Notes under the pieces: model-generated | Told to the model about the DNA's origin: nothing | What the model saw: the letters and a program-made list of their open reading frames with translations, nothing else | Database searches by the model: none | Assembly (NCBI GenBank): GCA_014382915.1 | Contig: JACNIV010000280.1 | Span: 1-13,833, forward strand | DNA from: Candidatus Cloacimonadota bacterium | Lineage (GTDB): Bacteria > Cloacimonadota > Cloacimonadia > Cloacimonadales > TCS61 | Direction of reading: 5' to 3' | DNA: 13,833 bases | Shown here: positions 7,105 to 13,256 of the stretch, one piece after another | Layout: every line of letters starts with the position of its first letter | Numbering within the stretch: the first letter of the stretch is position 1 | Program-made: the position numbers and the translations under genes

Positions 7105-9333
7105 GTAATAGGTGGCAACATTCTTCTGATTGTAAACGTTCCAGACACTTATATAGAGCACGAGATTCGATCTGTTAAAATGAAAACGCCTGTCAAAGCG
7201 GATATTCAGTGAGTGATAATCCGGATAGCGTTCATCATTTATCCTGTTCTCATCGAGAATACCTATGTTCATCTGCTGCGATGCTACCGTATCGAACGGA
7301 GTATAAGGAACTCCTCCGGCATAGATCCAGCGCAGACTGAATTCCCATTTATAATTCGGTTTGTATCCGCCTTCGACGCTGAAGATAAAACGATTATCAT
7401 AAACCCTTTCTTGCCAGTTTTCATCAGAATCTTTATATTGTGATCTGAAATATGTACCACTCATTAGTCCGTAATAATCTTCTGCCAGTTTTTTCTGCAG
7501 CATCACCTCGATGCCGCGTGTTTGTGCTTCTCCATTGTCTGTCAGTTGCCCGTGATGGGAAAAATAACCGTAGCGATAGTAGAGTTCATCGATAAGGAAC
7601 AAATCTGGTTGGGTCGGATCAAGTGGGAAATTTGAATAATCTTTCTGATAAACTTCCAGCGTGAACTTCGTATCTTTTGTAAGAAGGTGTTCCAATCCCA
7701 GAATATAGTGGATCGCTTTTGTATCTTTAAGATTTTTATTTTCTTCGTTCTGAGCAAGCAGGATGGAAGGAAGATTTTGATAGAAAATGCCAGTGGAACC
7801 ATTGAGTTTTGTTTTATCAGCTAACTGATAGGAACACGAAAATCGGGGTGAAATATTTATGTTCTCATTATACGAAAAATAGTCAGCTCTGATGCCTAAA
7901 GTGGTAGAAAGATTTCTCATAGGAGTAGAAATATAATTTACAAAAATGCCTGCTTTAAGAGAAGCGATATCATCGTACAAGACGAGCGCAGCTACCGTAT
8001 CCCCGAAGGCATCGACATATTCTGCATAAAAATTATCGTATGCATCGATAAGATGTTTTGCTTCTATACCGAATTCAAAAGAGTATTTTTCGTGCAAGCG
8101 AAAGTAGTTTACATTTCTTAGTTTGAAGCTTTGTTCAAGTGAGTTATTTTCCACGAGAAGTTCTTCTGTACCTGCTTCATAGTTTTCCTGTATGAACTTG
8201 CTGGCAGTATAAGAAAACGAAGTATTTGAATAGCCACCTTTTTTCCACAGCATTCTCCAATTGAGACCGAAAGTATTTTCATAAGTATCCTGGTTGCCAA
8301 AGTATTGCATCTGGTTTTCCGCGGCAGACTCCTGAGTGGAACTGGAATGATCATCTCCGCAAATTGCCAGAGCGGTTATCTTGTGTTTCAAATTTATTTC
8401 ATAAACCAGTTTTCCCTGGAGATCACCATAAACTGGTGCAATGTCGGTTCCCAGTTCGAATGTATCAACCAGGAAATCGATATAACTTCTGCGGGCAGAG
8501 ATCAGATATTTGACCTTTTTCTTGAAAAGAGGTCCTTCCATGATTCCTCCGAAACCGCCAAAATTCAGATCCAGCTGTCCGTCAAATTCAGTGGGGTTGC
8601 CTTCCCGAAAAGTCATAGCCATTACCGATGAAAGCCTGTCTCCATAGATGGCAGAAAATCCACCGGAATGAAAAGTTACATCCTGGATGAAATCCACATT
8701 CAAAAGACCGATCGGTCCGCCGGAAGAACCCTGGGTGGGGAAGTGGTTGATATTGGGAATTTCGATGTTATCAATAAAGAAAGCATTCTCCACCGGGCTT
8801 CCACCACGTACAACAAGATTATTGGACTGGTCATTAATCTTGGCTACGCAGGGCAGACCCATCATTATGCGGCTTACATCTCCACCAGAACCGGGTGCCC
8901 GCCGGATCTCCTCGTAGGAAAAATTGATAACACTCGTGGGCTGCTCCTGGGTTTCGGAAAAATATTCCTCGTTCTTTACCGAAATGCCTTCAATAACTAT
9001 AGGAGAGATTTTCAGTTCGGCATTTAATGCTGTGGAACGGTTCGATTTGACAATGACATCGGTTTTGGAAACAGGCTTGTATCCGATAAATTGAAAATGA
9101 ACCGTGTAACTTCCTACCGGAATATTCTCGAGGATGAAATGTCCTTTGGCATCTGTCAAAGTTCCCTTTTCCAGCATCGGAATCAATACATTTACTCCAG
9201 CCATTGAAGCTTTCGTATCCTTATCCGTTATGGCTCCGAAGATCCTTCCTGCTTTCATCTCTGTGGCAGATAAATTAATATTGATTAATATCAGCATTAT
9301 GATGCTGATCATAAAAATAGTTCTTTTCCTCAT
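7102..9333 (-). CDS. TonB-dependent receptor, truncated by an in-frame amber codon
   Basis: This is a 743-residue outer-membrane receptor as written. A signal peptide (about 1-23: basic start, long hydrophobic core, LSATE) precedes a carboxypeptidase-like regulatory domain (about 28-110, with GVNVLIP and GHFILENIPVGSYTV). Next comes a TonB-box-like stretch (PIVIEGISV, 111-119), then a plug domain (about 130-242, with VRGGSP at 175-180, FFIDNIEIP and FSAIYGDRLSSV). The remainder is a barrel with alternating aromatic strands. This architecture is common in FCB bacteria for uptake of large or scarce ligands; the ligand here is not evident, and no SusD-like partner is nearby. The frame stops at TAG (7104-7102), but the same frame continues for 25 residues to a proper terminal strand. 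The full product would be about 769 residues. The gene is convergent with the class II aldolase gene, 23 bases from its natural stop to that gene's stop. Confidence 0.88.
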   Translation of the reverse strand: MRKRTIFMISIIMLILININLSATEMKAGRIFGAITDKDTKASMAGVNVLIPMLEKGTLTDAKGHFILENIPVGSYTVHFQFIGYKPVSKTDVIVKSNRSTALNAELKISPIVIEGISVKNEEYFSETQEQPTSVINFSYEEIRRAPGSGGDVSRIMMGLPCVAKINDQSNNLVVRGGSPVENAFFIDNIEIPNINHFPTQGSSGGPIGLLNVDFIQDVTFHSGGFSAIYGDRLSSVMAMTFREGNPTEFDGQLDLNFGGFGGIMEGPLFKKKVKYLISARRSYIDFLVDTFELGTDIAPVYGDLQGKLVYEINLKHKITALAICGDDHSSSTQESAAENQMQYFGNQDTYENTFGLNWRMLWKKGGYSNTSFSYTASKFIQENYEAGTEELLVENNSLEQSFKLRNVNYFRLHEKYSFEFGIEAKHLIDAYDNFYAEYVDAFGDTVAALVLYDDIASLKAGIFVNYISTPMRNLSTTLGIRADYFSYNENINISPRFSCSYQLADKTKLNGSTGIFYQNLPSILLAQNEENKNLKDTKAIHYILGLEHLLTKDTKFTLEVYQKDYSNFPLDPTQPDLFLIDELYYRYGYFSHHGQLTDNGEAQTRGIEVMLQKKLAEDYYGLMSGTYFRSQYKDSDENWQERVYDNRFIFSVEGGYKPNYKWEFSLRWIYAGGVPYTPFDTVASQQMNIGILDENRINDERYPDYHSLNIRFDRRFHFNRSNLVLYISVWNVYNQKNVATYY

Positions 9334-9361
9334 TTTAGTTACTCTTAAATTTATAATAAGA

Positions 9362-9367
9362 ATTATA
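9362..9367 (-). promoter_or_regulatory. Possible -10 element for the TonB-dependent receptor
   Basis: The minus strand reads TTTGTATAATTC here, giving a perfect TATAAT about 28 bases upstream of the receptor ATG. No matching -35 box is visible at normal spacing; the hairpin-rich repeat occupies that place. The region is A+T-rich, so the match could be chance. Confidence 0.3.
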
Positions 9368-9379
9368 CAAAATTATTTA

Positions 9380-9466
9380 AACCCCCTTTTATTCCCCCTT
9401 CCGAAGGGGGATCAAACGGAAAAAATTCTTAGAACTCCCCTTTATAAGGGGAGATTAAGAGGGGTT
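9380..9466. repeat. Palindrome-rich spacer: two hairpins inside an outer inverted repeat
   Basis: Two strong hairpins lie side by side. The first pairs TCCCCCTT (9393-9400) with AAGGGGGA (9404-9411) around CCG. The second pairs CTCCCCTT (9435-9442) with AAGGGGAG (9446-9453) around TAT. They are enclosed by AACCCC (9380-9385) and GGGGTT (9461-9466), whose pairing can extend imperfectly inward, giving a three-way junction. The element sits between the 3' end of the TetR gene and the 5' end of the receptor gene, both on the minus strand. It could end transcription of the former, although T runs are not directly behind the stems. G/C-run hairpins of this style often recur in intergenic regions of a genome, so this may be a dispersed repeat or a non-autonomous element remnant. 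Confidence 0.7.
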
Positions 9467-9475
9467 ATCCGGTCT

Positions 9476-10069
9476 TTATTTTTCATGTATTTTAAAATAC
9501 TGGTTTATCAGAAAGTGTATATACTTCTCCCGCTTTTGGGAATCGGTGAAATCCATTTCGGGGAATTTGCTGAACAAGCCCGGCAATATTCCAGGCAAGA
9601 AGATAGCAGAAAACATTTGAATTACAATGATCATAATGTCTTCCTCGCTTTTATCGCGGAAAAGTGGTTTGATCTTGCTTCGCAGATCTTCCAGGAAAAT
9701 CTGGAATTTTTCTACGAAGATTCCATTATAATTGCTTTTAATAAAAGGATCATAAAGGTGTGCCTTGGTGATACCGGGATAAGTAATTGCGCCTTCCAGG
9801 GTCGTTTTGAAATAATCCTCTAAAGCACTGGAAATATCCTGATCACCATCAAAATGATCTGCAACATTTACTACGAAAACTTCCTTCAGGGTTTGAGCGA
9901 GAGCCAACTTGACCAGGTTATCCTTTGAACCGAAATGATAATTCACTGCCGCCACATTTACCTTTGCCATCTCTGCTATCTGGCGGATGGTTACCGCCTG
10001 AACTCCATTTTGTTCAATACAGTTTATGGTTGCTAAAATGATGTTGCCTTTGACCTCTTCGCTGCTCAT
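9476..10069 (-). CDS. TetR/AcrR-family transcriptional regulator
   Basis: This 197-residue protein has the TetR form: an N-terminal DNA-binding domain and a larger all-helical ligand domain. Residues 1-52 contain AVTIRQIAEMAKVNVAAVNYHFGSKDNL (25-52) in pieces, the classic helix-turn-helix with its YHF(G)SK ending. The ligand domain (about 55-197) is not diagnostic. The frame is open to an ATG at 10162, but the ATG at 10069 has a perfect AGGAGG (10079-10074) four bases upstream, and TetR proteins rarely carry the 31-residue extension the longer start would add. The gene is divergent from the acyl-CoA dehydrogenase gene with 267 bases between them, and palindromic sites lie in that gap. Control of fatty acid or acyl-CoA metabolism, as for FadR/PsrA-type TetR proteins, is a reasonable inference but not shown. 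Confidence 0.92.
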   Translation of the reverse strand: MSSEEVKGNIILATINCIEQNGVQAVTIRQIAEMAKVNVAAVNYHFGSKDNLVKLALAQTLKEVFVVNVADHFDGDQDISSALEDYFKTTLEGAITYPGITKAHLYDPFIKSNYNGIFVEKFQIFLEDLRSKIKPLFRDKSEEDIMIIVIQMFSAIFLPGILPGLFSKFPEMDFTDSQKREKYIHFLINQYFKIHEK

Positions 10070-10073
10070 ATTT

Positions 10074-10079
10074 CCTCCT
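10074..10079 (-). promoter_or_regulatory. Ribosome binding site fixing the TetR gene start
   Basis: A full AGGAGG on the minus strand lies four bases before the ATG at 10069. The longer reading from 10162 would run through the operator-like palindrome, which is better explained as noncoding. Confidence 0.75.
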
Positions 10080-10093
10080 GAAATTAAAAATAT

Positions 10094-10120
10094 CAAACAC
10101 TGATTTAAAACACGTGTTTG
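10094..10120. promoter_or_regulatory. Probable operator of the TetR-family regulator
   Basis: CAAACAC (10094-10100) is matched by the inverted GTGTTTG (10114-10120). A perfect 12-base palindrome AAACACGTGTTT occupies 10108-10119. A third copy, CAAACACT, lies at 10215-10222 toward the acyl-CoA dehydrogenase. The sites are 25-150 bases upstream of the regulator start in the divergent spacer, the usual place for autoregulation and control of the neighbour. The core resembles the CAAAC-spacer-GTTTG form reported for PsrA, a TetR regulator of fatty acid genes. Binding is inferred. Confidence 0.5.
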
Positions 10121-10246
10121 AATTTCTTGAGTGGTGATTTTTGCGTCAAGAAGTTTCTTCAATCGTGCATTAATATAAACTGAGGAAACAAATTAATAAT
10201 CATTTGACTTAAACCAAACACTAAAAAAAATAATCCCTATTCATTT

Positions 10247-10280
10247 AATAGCCTGATGGGTGGGCTGTTAGTGGTTTTTT
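10247..10280 (+). promoter_or_regulatory. Hairpin with T run in the leader of the acyl-CoA dehydrogenase
   Basis: AATAGCC (10247-10253) pairs with GGCTGTT (10263-10269), with one G-T pair, around a nine-base loop. Six T residues follow at 10275-10280. It resembles a weak terminator or attenuator but lies about 57 bases upstream of the acyl-CoA dehydrogenase start, with no gene ahead of it on this strand. Confidence 0.25.
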
Positions 10281-10327
10281 AACTTGACGGGAAAATCTAT
10301 AGTAAGGAAGTGATAAACAGAATATTT

Positions 10328-10332
10328 GGAGG
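10328..10332 (+). promoter_or_regulatory. Ribosome binding site fixing the acyl-CoA dehydrogenase start
   Basis: GGAGG lies four bases before the ATG at 10337. A longer in-frame reading from GTG at 10310 has only a weak site and would translate the GGAGG itself, giving nine residues not expected in the family. Confidence 0.75.
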
Positions 10333-10336
10333 ATGT

Positions 10337-11482
10337 ATGGATTATTTCTTAACAGAAGAGCAATTGGAAATAAAGGAAATAGCTCGCAAAGTCGCGGAAG
10401 AGAAAATCAAGCCCCTCAGGGCTAAATATGATGAAGGACATGAATTTCCCTGGGAAATCGTGGATGTATTCAAACAGACAGACTTATTTGCAGTGCTGGT
10501 TCCCGAAGAATATGGCGGCATCAGCGGCAAGGTGGTTGATGTAACGATCATAACAGAAGAATTCAGCCGCATTTGTGGCGGTATCGGTCTTTCTCTGGGT
10601 GGCTCCGGTCTGGGGATGTATCCTATTTTGATCTCCGGTAGTGAAGAACAGAAACAGAAATATTTACCTCTCATTGCCAATGGTGAAAAACTGGCAGCTT
10701 TTGCCCTTACAGAAGCCAATGCCGGCTCAGACGCCGGAGGAATTGAAACTACAGCAACTAAAGATGGAGATTTCTTCGTCTTAAATGGCACTAAGCAATG
10801 GATTACTAATGGCGGGGAAGCAGATATTTACACAGTATTTGTCCTTACTGATAAATTAAAAGGTGCTCGTGGTGCTTCCTGTTTCATTGTGGAAAAAGGC
10901 ACGGAAGGATTCTCTTTCGGCAAGAAAGAAGATAAGATGGGTATTCGCGGTTCCATTACCAGGGAATTGATTTTTGATAATTGCCGTGTTCCCAAGGAAA
11001 ACCTGGTCGGTCGGGAAGGTAATGGTTTTATGATCGCCATGAAAACCCTGGATAAATCACGACCCATGGTTGCTGCCCAGGCTGTGGGAATTGCTCAGGG
11101 AGCTTATGAAGAAGCAGCCAGGTATTCCAAGGAAAGACATCAGTTCGGCAGACCGATCTCATCCTTCCAGGCTGTTCAATTCATGCTGGCCGATATGGCA
11201 ACCCAGATCGAAGCAGCACGTGCCCTGGTGATGGCAACTGCCCGCATGATAGACGCCGGTGAAAAAAGATATGCCAAGGAATCTGCCATGTGCAAGGTCT
11301 TTGCTTCCGATATGGCCATGAAAGTTACCACAGATGCTGTTCAGATTCTGGGTGGTTACGGTTATATGAAGGAATATCCGGTAGAAAAAATGATGCGGGA
11401 TGCCAAGATCACTCAAATTTATGAAGGCACCAACCAGATCCAGCGCTCTGTGATCGCTTCCAACCTGCTCAAGGAATTTTAG
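10337..11482 (+). CDS. Acyl-CoA dehydrogenase (short-chain type)
   Basis: This 381-residue flavoenzyme is of the usual family length. It introduces a double bond between C2 and C3 of an acyl-CoA and passes electrons to electron-transfer flavoprotein. The N-terminal helical domain starts DYFLTEEQLEIKEIARKVAEE. FALTEANAGSDAGG and GTKQWITNGGEADIY are the acyl-CoA/FAD-contacting signatures of the middle domain. The C-terminal domain has RHQFGRPISSFQAVQFMLADM and LGGYGYMKEYPVEKMMRDAKI. The catalytic base is Glu363 in IYEGTNQIQR, as in butyryl-CoA and medium-chain dehydrogenases rather than isovaleryl- or long-chain types. Chain length cannot be read directly; butyryl-CoA or another short substrate is likely. 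No ETF genes lie in the window. It is divergent from a TetR regulator and overlaps queH by one base, so queH is probably co-transcribed with it. Confidence 0.95.
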   Translation: MDYFLTEEQLEIKEIARKVAEEKIKPLRAKYDEGHEFPWEIVDVFKQTDLFAVLVPEEYGGISGKVVDVTIITEEFSRICGGIGLSLGGSGLGMYPILISGSEEQKQKYLPLIANGEKLAAFALTEANAGSDAGGIETTATKDGDFFVLNGTKQWITNGGEADIYTVFVLTDKLKGARGASCFIVEKGTEGFSFGKKEDKMGIRGSITRELIFDNCRVPKENLVGREGNGFMIAMKTLDKSRPMVAAQAVGIAQGAYEEAARYSKERHQFGRPISSFQAVQFMLADMATQIEAARALVMATARMIDAGEKRYAKESAMCKVFASDMAMKVTTDAVQILGGYGYMKEYPVEKMMRDAKITQIYEGTNQIQRSVIASNLLKEF

Positions 11483-12030
11483 TGCCCAAATTGTTGGTAC
11501 ATATTTGCTGTGCGCCGTGTTTTGCGGCGCCTTATTTTCATTTGCAGGAGAAGGGATTCGACATTCATGGCTTCTGGTTTAATCCAAATATCCATCCCTA
11601 CCAGGAGTATAAAAAACGCCTGGAAACACTGCAGGATTTTGCTGAAAAAGAGAGCATTCCCATAATATATAAAGATAAATATGACCTGGAAGATTTCCTG
11701 CGTAAAGCAGTTTTTCGTGAAAGCGAGCGCTGCCGCATGTGCTATTATGACCGGTTGAAATATACGGCTATCGTGGCTAAAAAAGGCAATTTCGATTACT
11801 TCACTACTACGTTGTTATATAGCAAATTTCAAAAACATGAGATGATAAAAGAGAGCGGGGAATCACTGGCTAAAGAGTACGGTGTGAAATTCTATTATGA
11901 AGATTTCCGTCAGTACTGGAAAGAGGGGATCGAGCTTTCCAAAGCAAGGAAAATGTATCGCCAGCAGTATTGCGGCTGTATTTACAGCGAGAAGGAAAGA
12001 TACCTCGGGAATCTGGAAAGCAGGCATTAG
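11482..12030 (+). CDS. queH: Epoxyqueuosine reductase QueH
   Basis: QueH (formerly DUF208) carries out the last step of queuosine synthesis, reducing epoxyqueuosine to queuosine in the wobble position of GUN-anticodon tRNAs. It replaces the unrelated cobalamin enzyme QueG. The 182-residue product shows the family pattern: LLVHICCAPC at the N-terminus (Cys9, Cys10, Cys13), FWFNPNIHPYQEY(K)KR (31-46), ERCRMCYYDRL (Cys84, Cys87), FTTTLLYSKFQ (107-117), and QYCGCIYSE (Cys164, Cys166). Several of these Cys bind its iron-sulfur cluster. Translation starts with GTG at 11482, overlapping the preceding stop as TAGTG. AAGGAA (11471-11476) five bases upstream serves as ribosome site, so expression is probably coupled to the acyl-CoA dehydrogenase gene. 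No functional link between the two is known. Confidence 0.95.
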   Translation: MPKLLVHICCAPCFAAPYFHLQEKGFDIHGFWFNPNIHPYQEYKKRLETLQDFAEKESIPIIYKDKYDLEDFLRKAVFRESERCRMCYYDRLKYTAIVAKKGNFDYFTTTLLYSKFQKHEMIKESGESLAKEYGVKFYYEDFRQYWKEGIELSKARKMYRQQYCGCIYSEKERYLGNLESRH

Positions 12031-12061
12031 AACAAAATGAGTAAGTACGGCAAAGTCTTGG

Positions 12062-12208
12062 CGAAGAAGGAAGAGTCTATTTGATAGAAGTGATTAATAA
12101 AATCTTCAGATTCTTCGAGAGAAAGATTGAAAGTCATACTCAGAAAGACGAAGATTTTTCTGTCACTCTGAGGATGAGCTGACAGAGGTAAACAACGAAG
12201 AGTCTATT
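12062..12208. repeat. Degenerate intergenic repeats (GAAGAGTCT / TGTCACTCTGAG type)
   Basis: The queH-panB spacer holds related fragments in both orientations. GAAGAGTCTATT occurs twice on the plus strand (12070-12081 and 12197-12208). TGTCACTCTGAG (12161-12172) precedes the second copy. The reverse orientation shows AGATTCTTCG (12108-12117) followed by ACTCAGAAAGACGA (12138-12151). These match, with changes, an intergenic repeat I remember from several phyla of the form TGTCATTCTGAGC...GAAGAATCT. A hairpin TCTGTCA (12159-12165) / TGACAGA (12180-12186) lies within. Most likely this is decayed noncoding repeat; I see no gene here. Confidence 0.5.
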
Positions 12209-12245
12209 ATTGGAATTAGATAATGTGTATAAAGATTAACGGTAA

Positions 12246-12268
12246 GGTTCAGGTTGCAAACCTGAACC
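12246..12268 (+). terminator. Perfect 10-bp inverted repeat between queH and panB
   Basis: GGTTCAGGTT (12246-12255) pairs exactly with AACCTGAACC (12259-12268) around GCA. Only AGCTTTAA follows, not a clean T run, so it may be an imperfect rho-independent terminator for queH. As it ends 25 bases before the panB start, an operator or leader hairpin is the other reading. Confidence 0.45.
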
Positions 12269-12293
12269 AGCTTTAACTGCCAGTGAGGTTATG

Positions 12294-13100
12294 ATGAAAA
12301 ATGTACGAACTTTTAGAAAAATGAAACAAGAAAACGAAAAAATAGTCATGGTCACAGCTTATGATTATCCATCCGCAAAATATGCACAGGCCGGAGATGT
12401 AGATATGATCCTGGTGGGTGACAGCCTGGGCATGGTGGTGCTGGGCTATGAAGATACCCTGCAGGTTACACTGGAAGATATCATCTATCACACCAAAGCG
12501 GTGCGCAGGGGTGCTCCCGATACATTCATCGCAGCCGACATGCCTTTCATGTCCTTTCATTTAAGCCTGGAAGAGACCAAAGAGAACGCTGCCCTGCTCA
12601 TTGTAGAAGGCGGAGCAAATGCAGTGAAACTGGAAGGTGGAAAACCCAGCCGGCTGGATGCCATCTCGGCCATTGTTGATTGTGAAATACCGGTGATTGC
12701 TCATCTGGGATTGACTCCTCAATCGATCAATGCTCTGGGTGGTTATGTGGTCCAGGGGAAGAAACAGATAGATCATCAGCTTATTCTGGAGCAGGCCAGG
12801 CAGGTGGAAGAAGCCGGAGCGTTCATGCTGGTTCTGGAAGGAATTCCTGAAAAACTAGGCAAAGAGATCAGCGAAGTTCTTGCCATTCCCACCATTGGTA
12901 TAGGTGCCGGCAGATTCACTGACGGACAGGTGCTGGTTTATCATGACCTTCTGGGCATGTCGGATATCCAACCTAAATTCGTGAAGATATATGCCAACCT
13001 GAAGGATGAGATTGTGCAAAGTATTAAAAAATACAGTACGGATATTAAGAACAAGAAGTTTCCAGAAGAAAAACACATATACAAACCAATAACAAAGTAG
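12294..13100 (+). CDS. panB: 3-methyl-2-oxobutanoate hydroxymethyltransferase
   Basis: PanB transfers a hydroxymethyl group from methylenetetrahydrofolate to 2-oxoisovalerate, giving ketopantoate, the first committed step to pantothenate and coenzyme A. The 268-residue product is of normal length. VMVTAYDYPSAK (19-30) opens the barrel. Metal ligands Asp43 (LVGDSLGM), Asp82 (AADMPFMS) and Glu114 (VKLEGG) and the catalytic Glu182 (LVLEGIP) match the E. coli Asp45, Asp84, Glu114 and Glu181. The C-terminal IPTIGIGAG and VYHDLLGM are also typical. Two adjacent ATGs are possible (12291 and 12294). GAGG at 12285-12288 is two bases from the first and five from the second, so 12294 is preferred. No panC or panD is in the window. 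The gene stands alone between a repeat-bearing spacer and a response regulator gene. Confidence 0.97.
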   Translation: MKNVRTFRKMKQENEKIVMVTAYDYPSAKYAQAGDVDMILVGDSLGMVVLGYEDTLQVTLEDIIYHTKAVRRGAPDTFIAADMPFMSFHLSLEETKENAALLIVEGGANAVKLEGGKPSRLDAISAIVDCEIPVIAHLGLTPQSINALGGYVVQGKKQIDHQLILEQARQVEEAGAFMLVLEGIPEKLGKEISEVLAIPTIGIGAGRFTDGQVLVYHDLLGMSDIQPKFVKIYANLKDEIVQSIKKYSTDIKNKKFPEEKHIYKPITK

Positions 13101-13106
13101 TTAAAC

Positions 13107-13126
13107 CGGGGAGATTAAATTTCCCG
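13107..13126 (+). terminator. Weak hairpin after panB
   Basis: CGGGGAG (13107-13113) can pair with TTTCCCG (13120-13126) using two G-T pairs around ATTAAA. AAAATTATG follows rather than a T run, so termination here would be inefficient. It starts seven bases after the panB stop. Confidence 0.35.
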
Positions 13127-13135
13127 AAAATTATG

Positions 13136-13164
13136 TTGACACTGAAATATCAAGGCAATTTAGT
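13136..13164 (+). promoter_or_regulatory. Possible promoter of the PorX-like gene
   Basis: TTGACA (13136-13141) is a perfect -35 box and TTTAGT (13159-13164) a four-of-six -10 box at 17-base spacing. A start near 13171 would leave a leader of about 85 bases before the TTG at 13257. FCB bacteria do not all use this consensus, so the match is only suggestive. Confidence 0.35.
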
Positions 13165-13245
13165 GCTTTTCGTAAAAGTTAAATAACCCGGAGGGAAGCA
13201 TAAGGTATTTGCGCTGATTTATTAATTTCAGAATAAAAGTATAGC

Positions 13246-13250
13246 GGAGG
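13246..13250 (+). promoter_or_regulatory. Ribosome binding site fixing the TTG start of the PorX-like gene
   Basis: GGAGG lies six bases before TTG at 13257. An in-frame TAG at 13242-13244 rules out any start further upstream, and no ATG or GTG gives the full receiver domain. Confidence 0.8.
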
Positions 13251-13256
13251 GTTATT

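Noticed and set aside
9134..9823. 229-residue plus-strand open frame across the receptor start, the spacer and the TetR gene
   Set aside because: It is antisense to two well-supported genes and crosses the hairpin repeat. Its composition is that of a shadow frame.
10070..10162. Longer N-terminus for the TetR protein from ATG 10162
   Set aside because: ATG 10069 has a perfect AGGAGG, and the extra stretch contains the operator-like palindrome.
12037..12084. Short open frame of 15 codons after queH (starts MSKYGK)
   Set aside because: There is no ribosome site, it lies in repeat-bearing sequence, and it resembles nothing I recognise.
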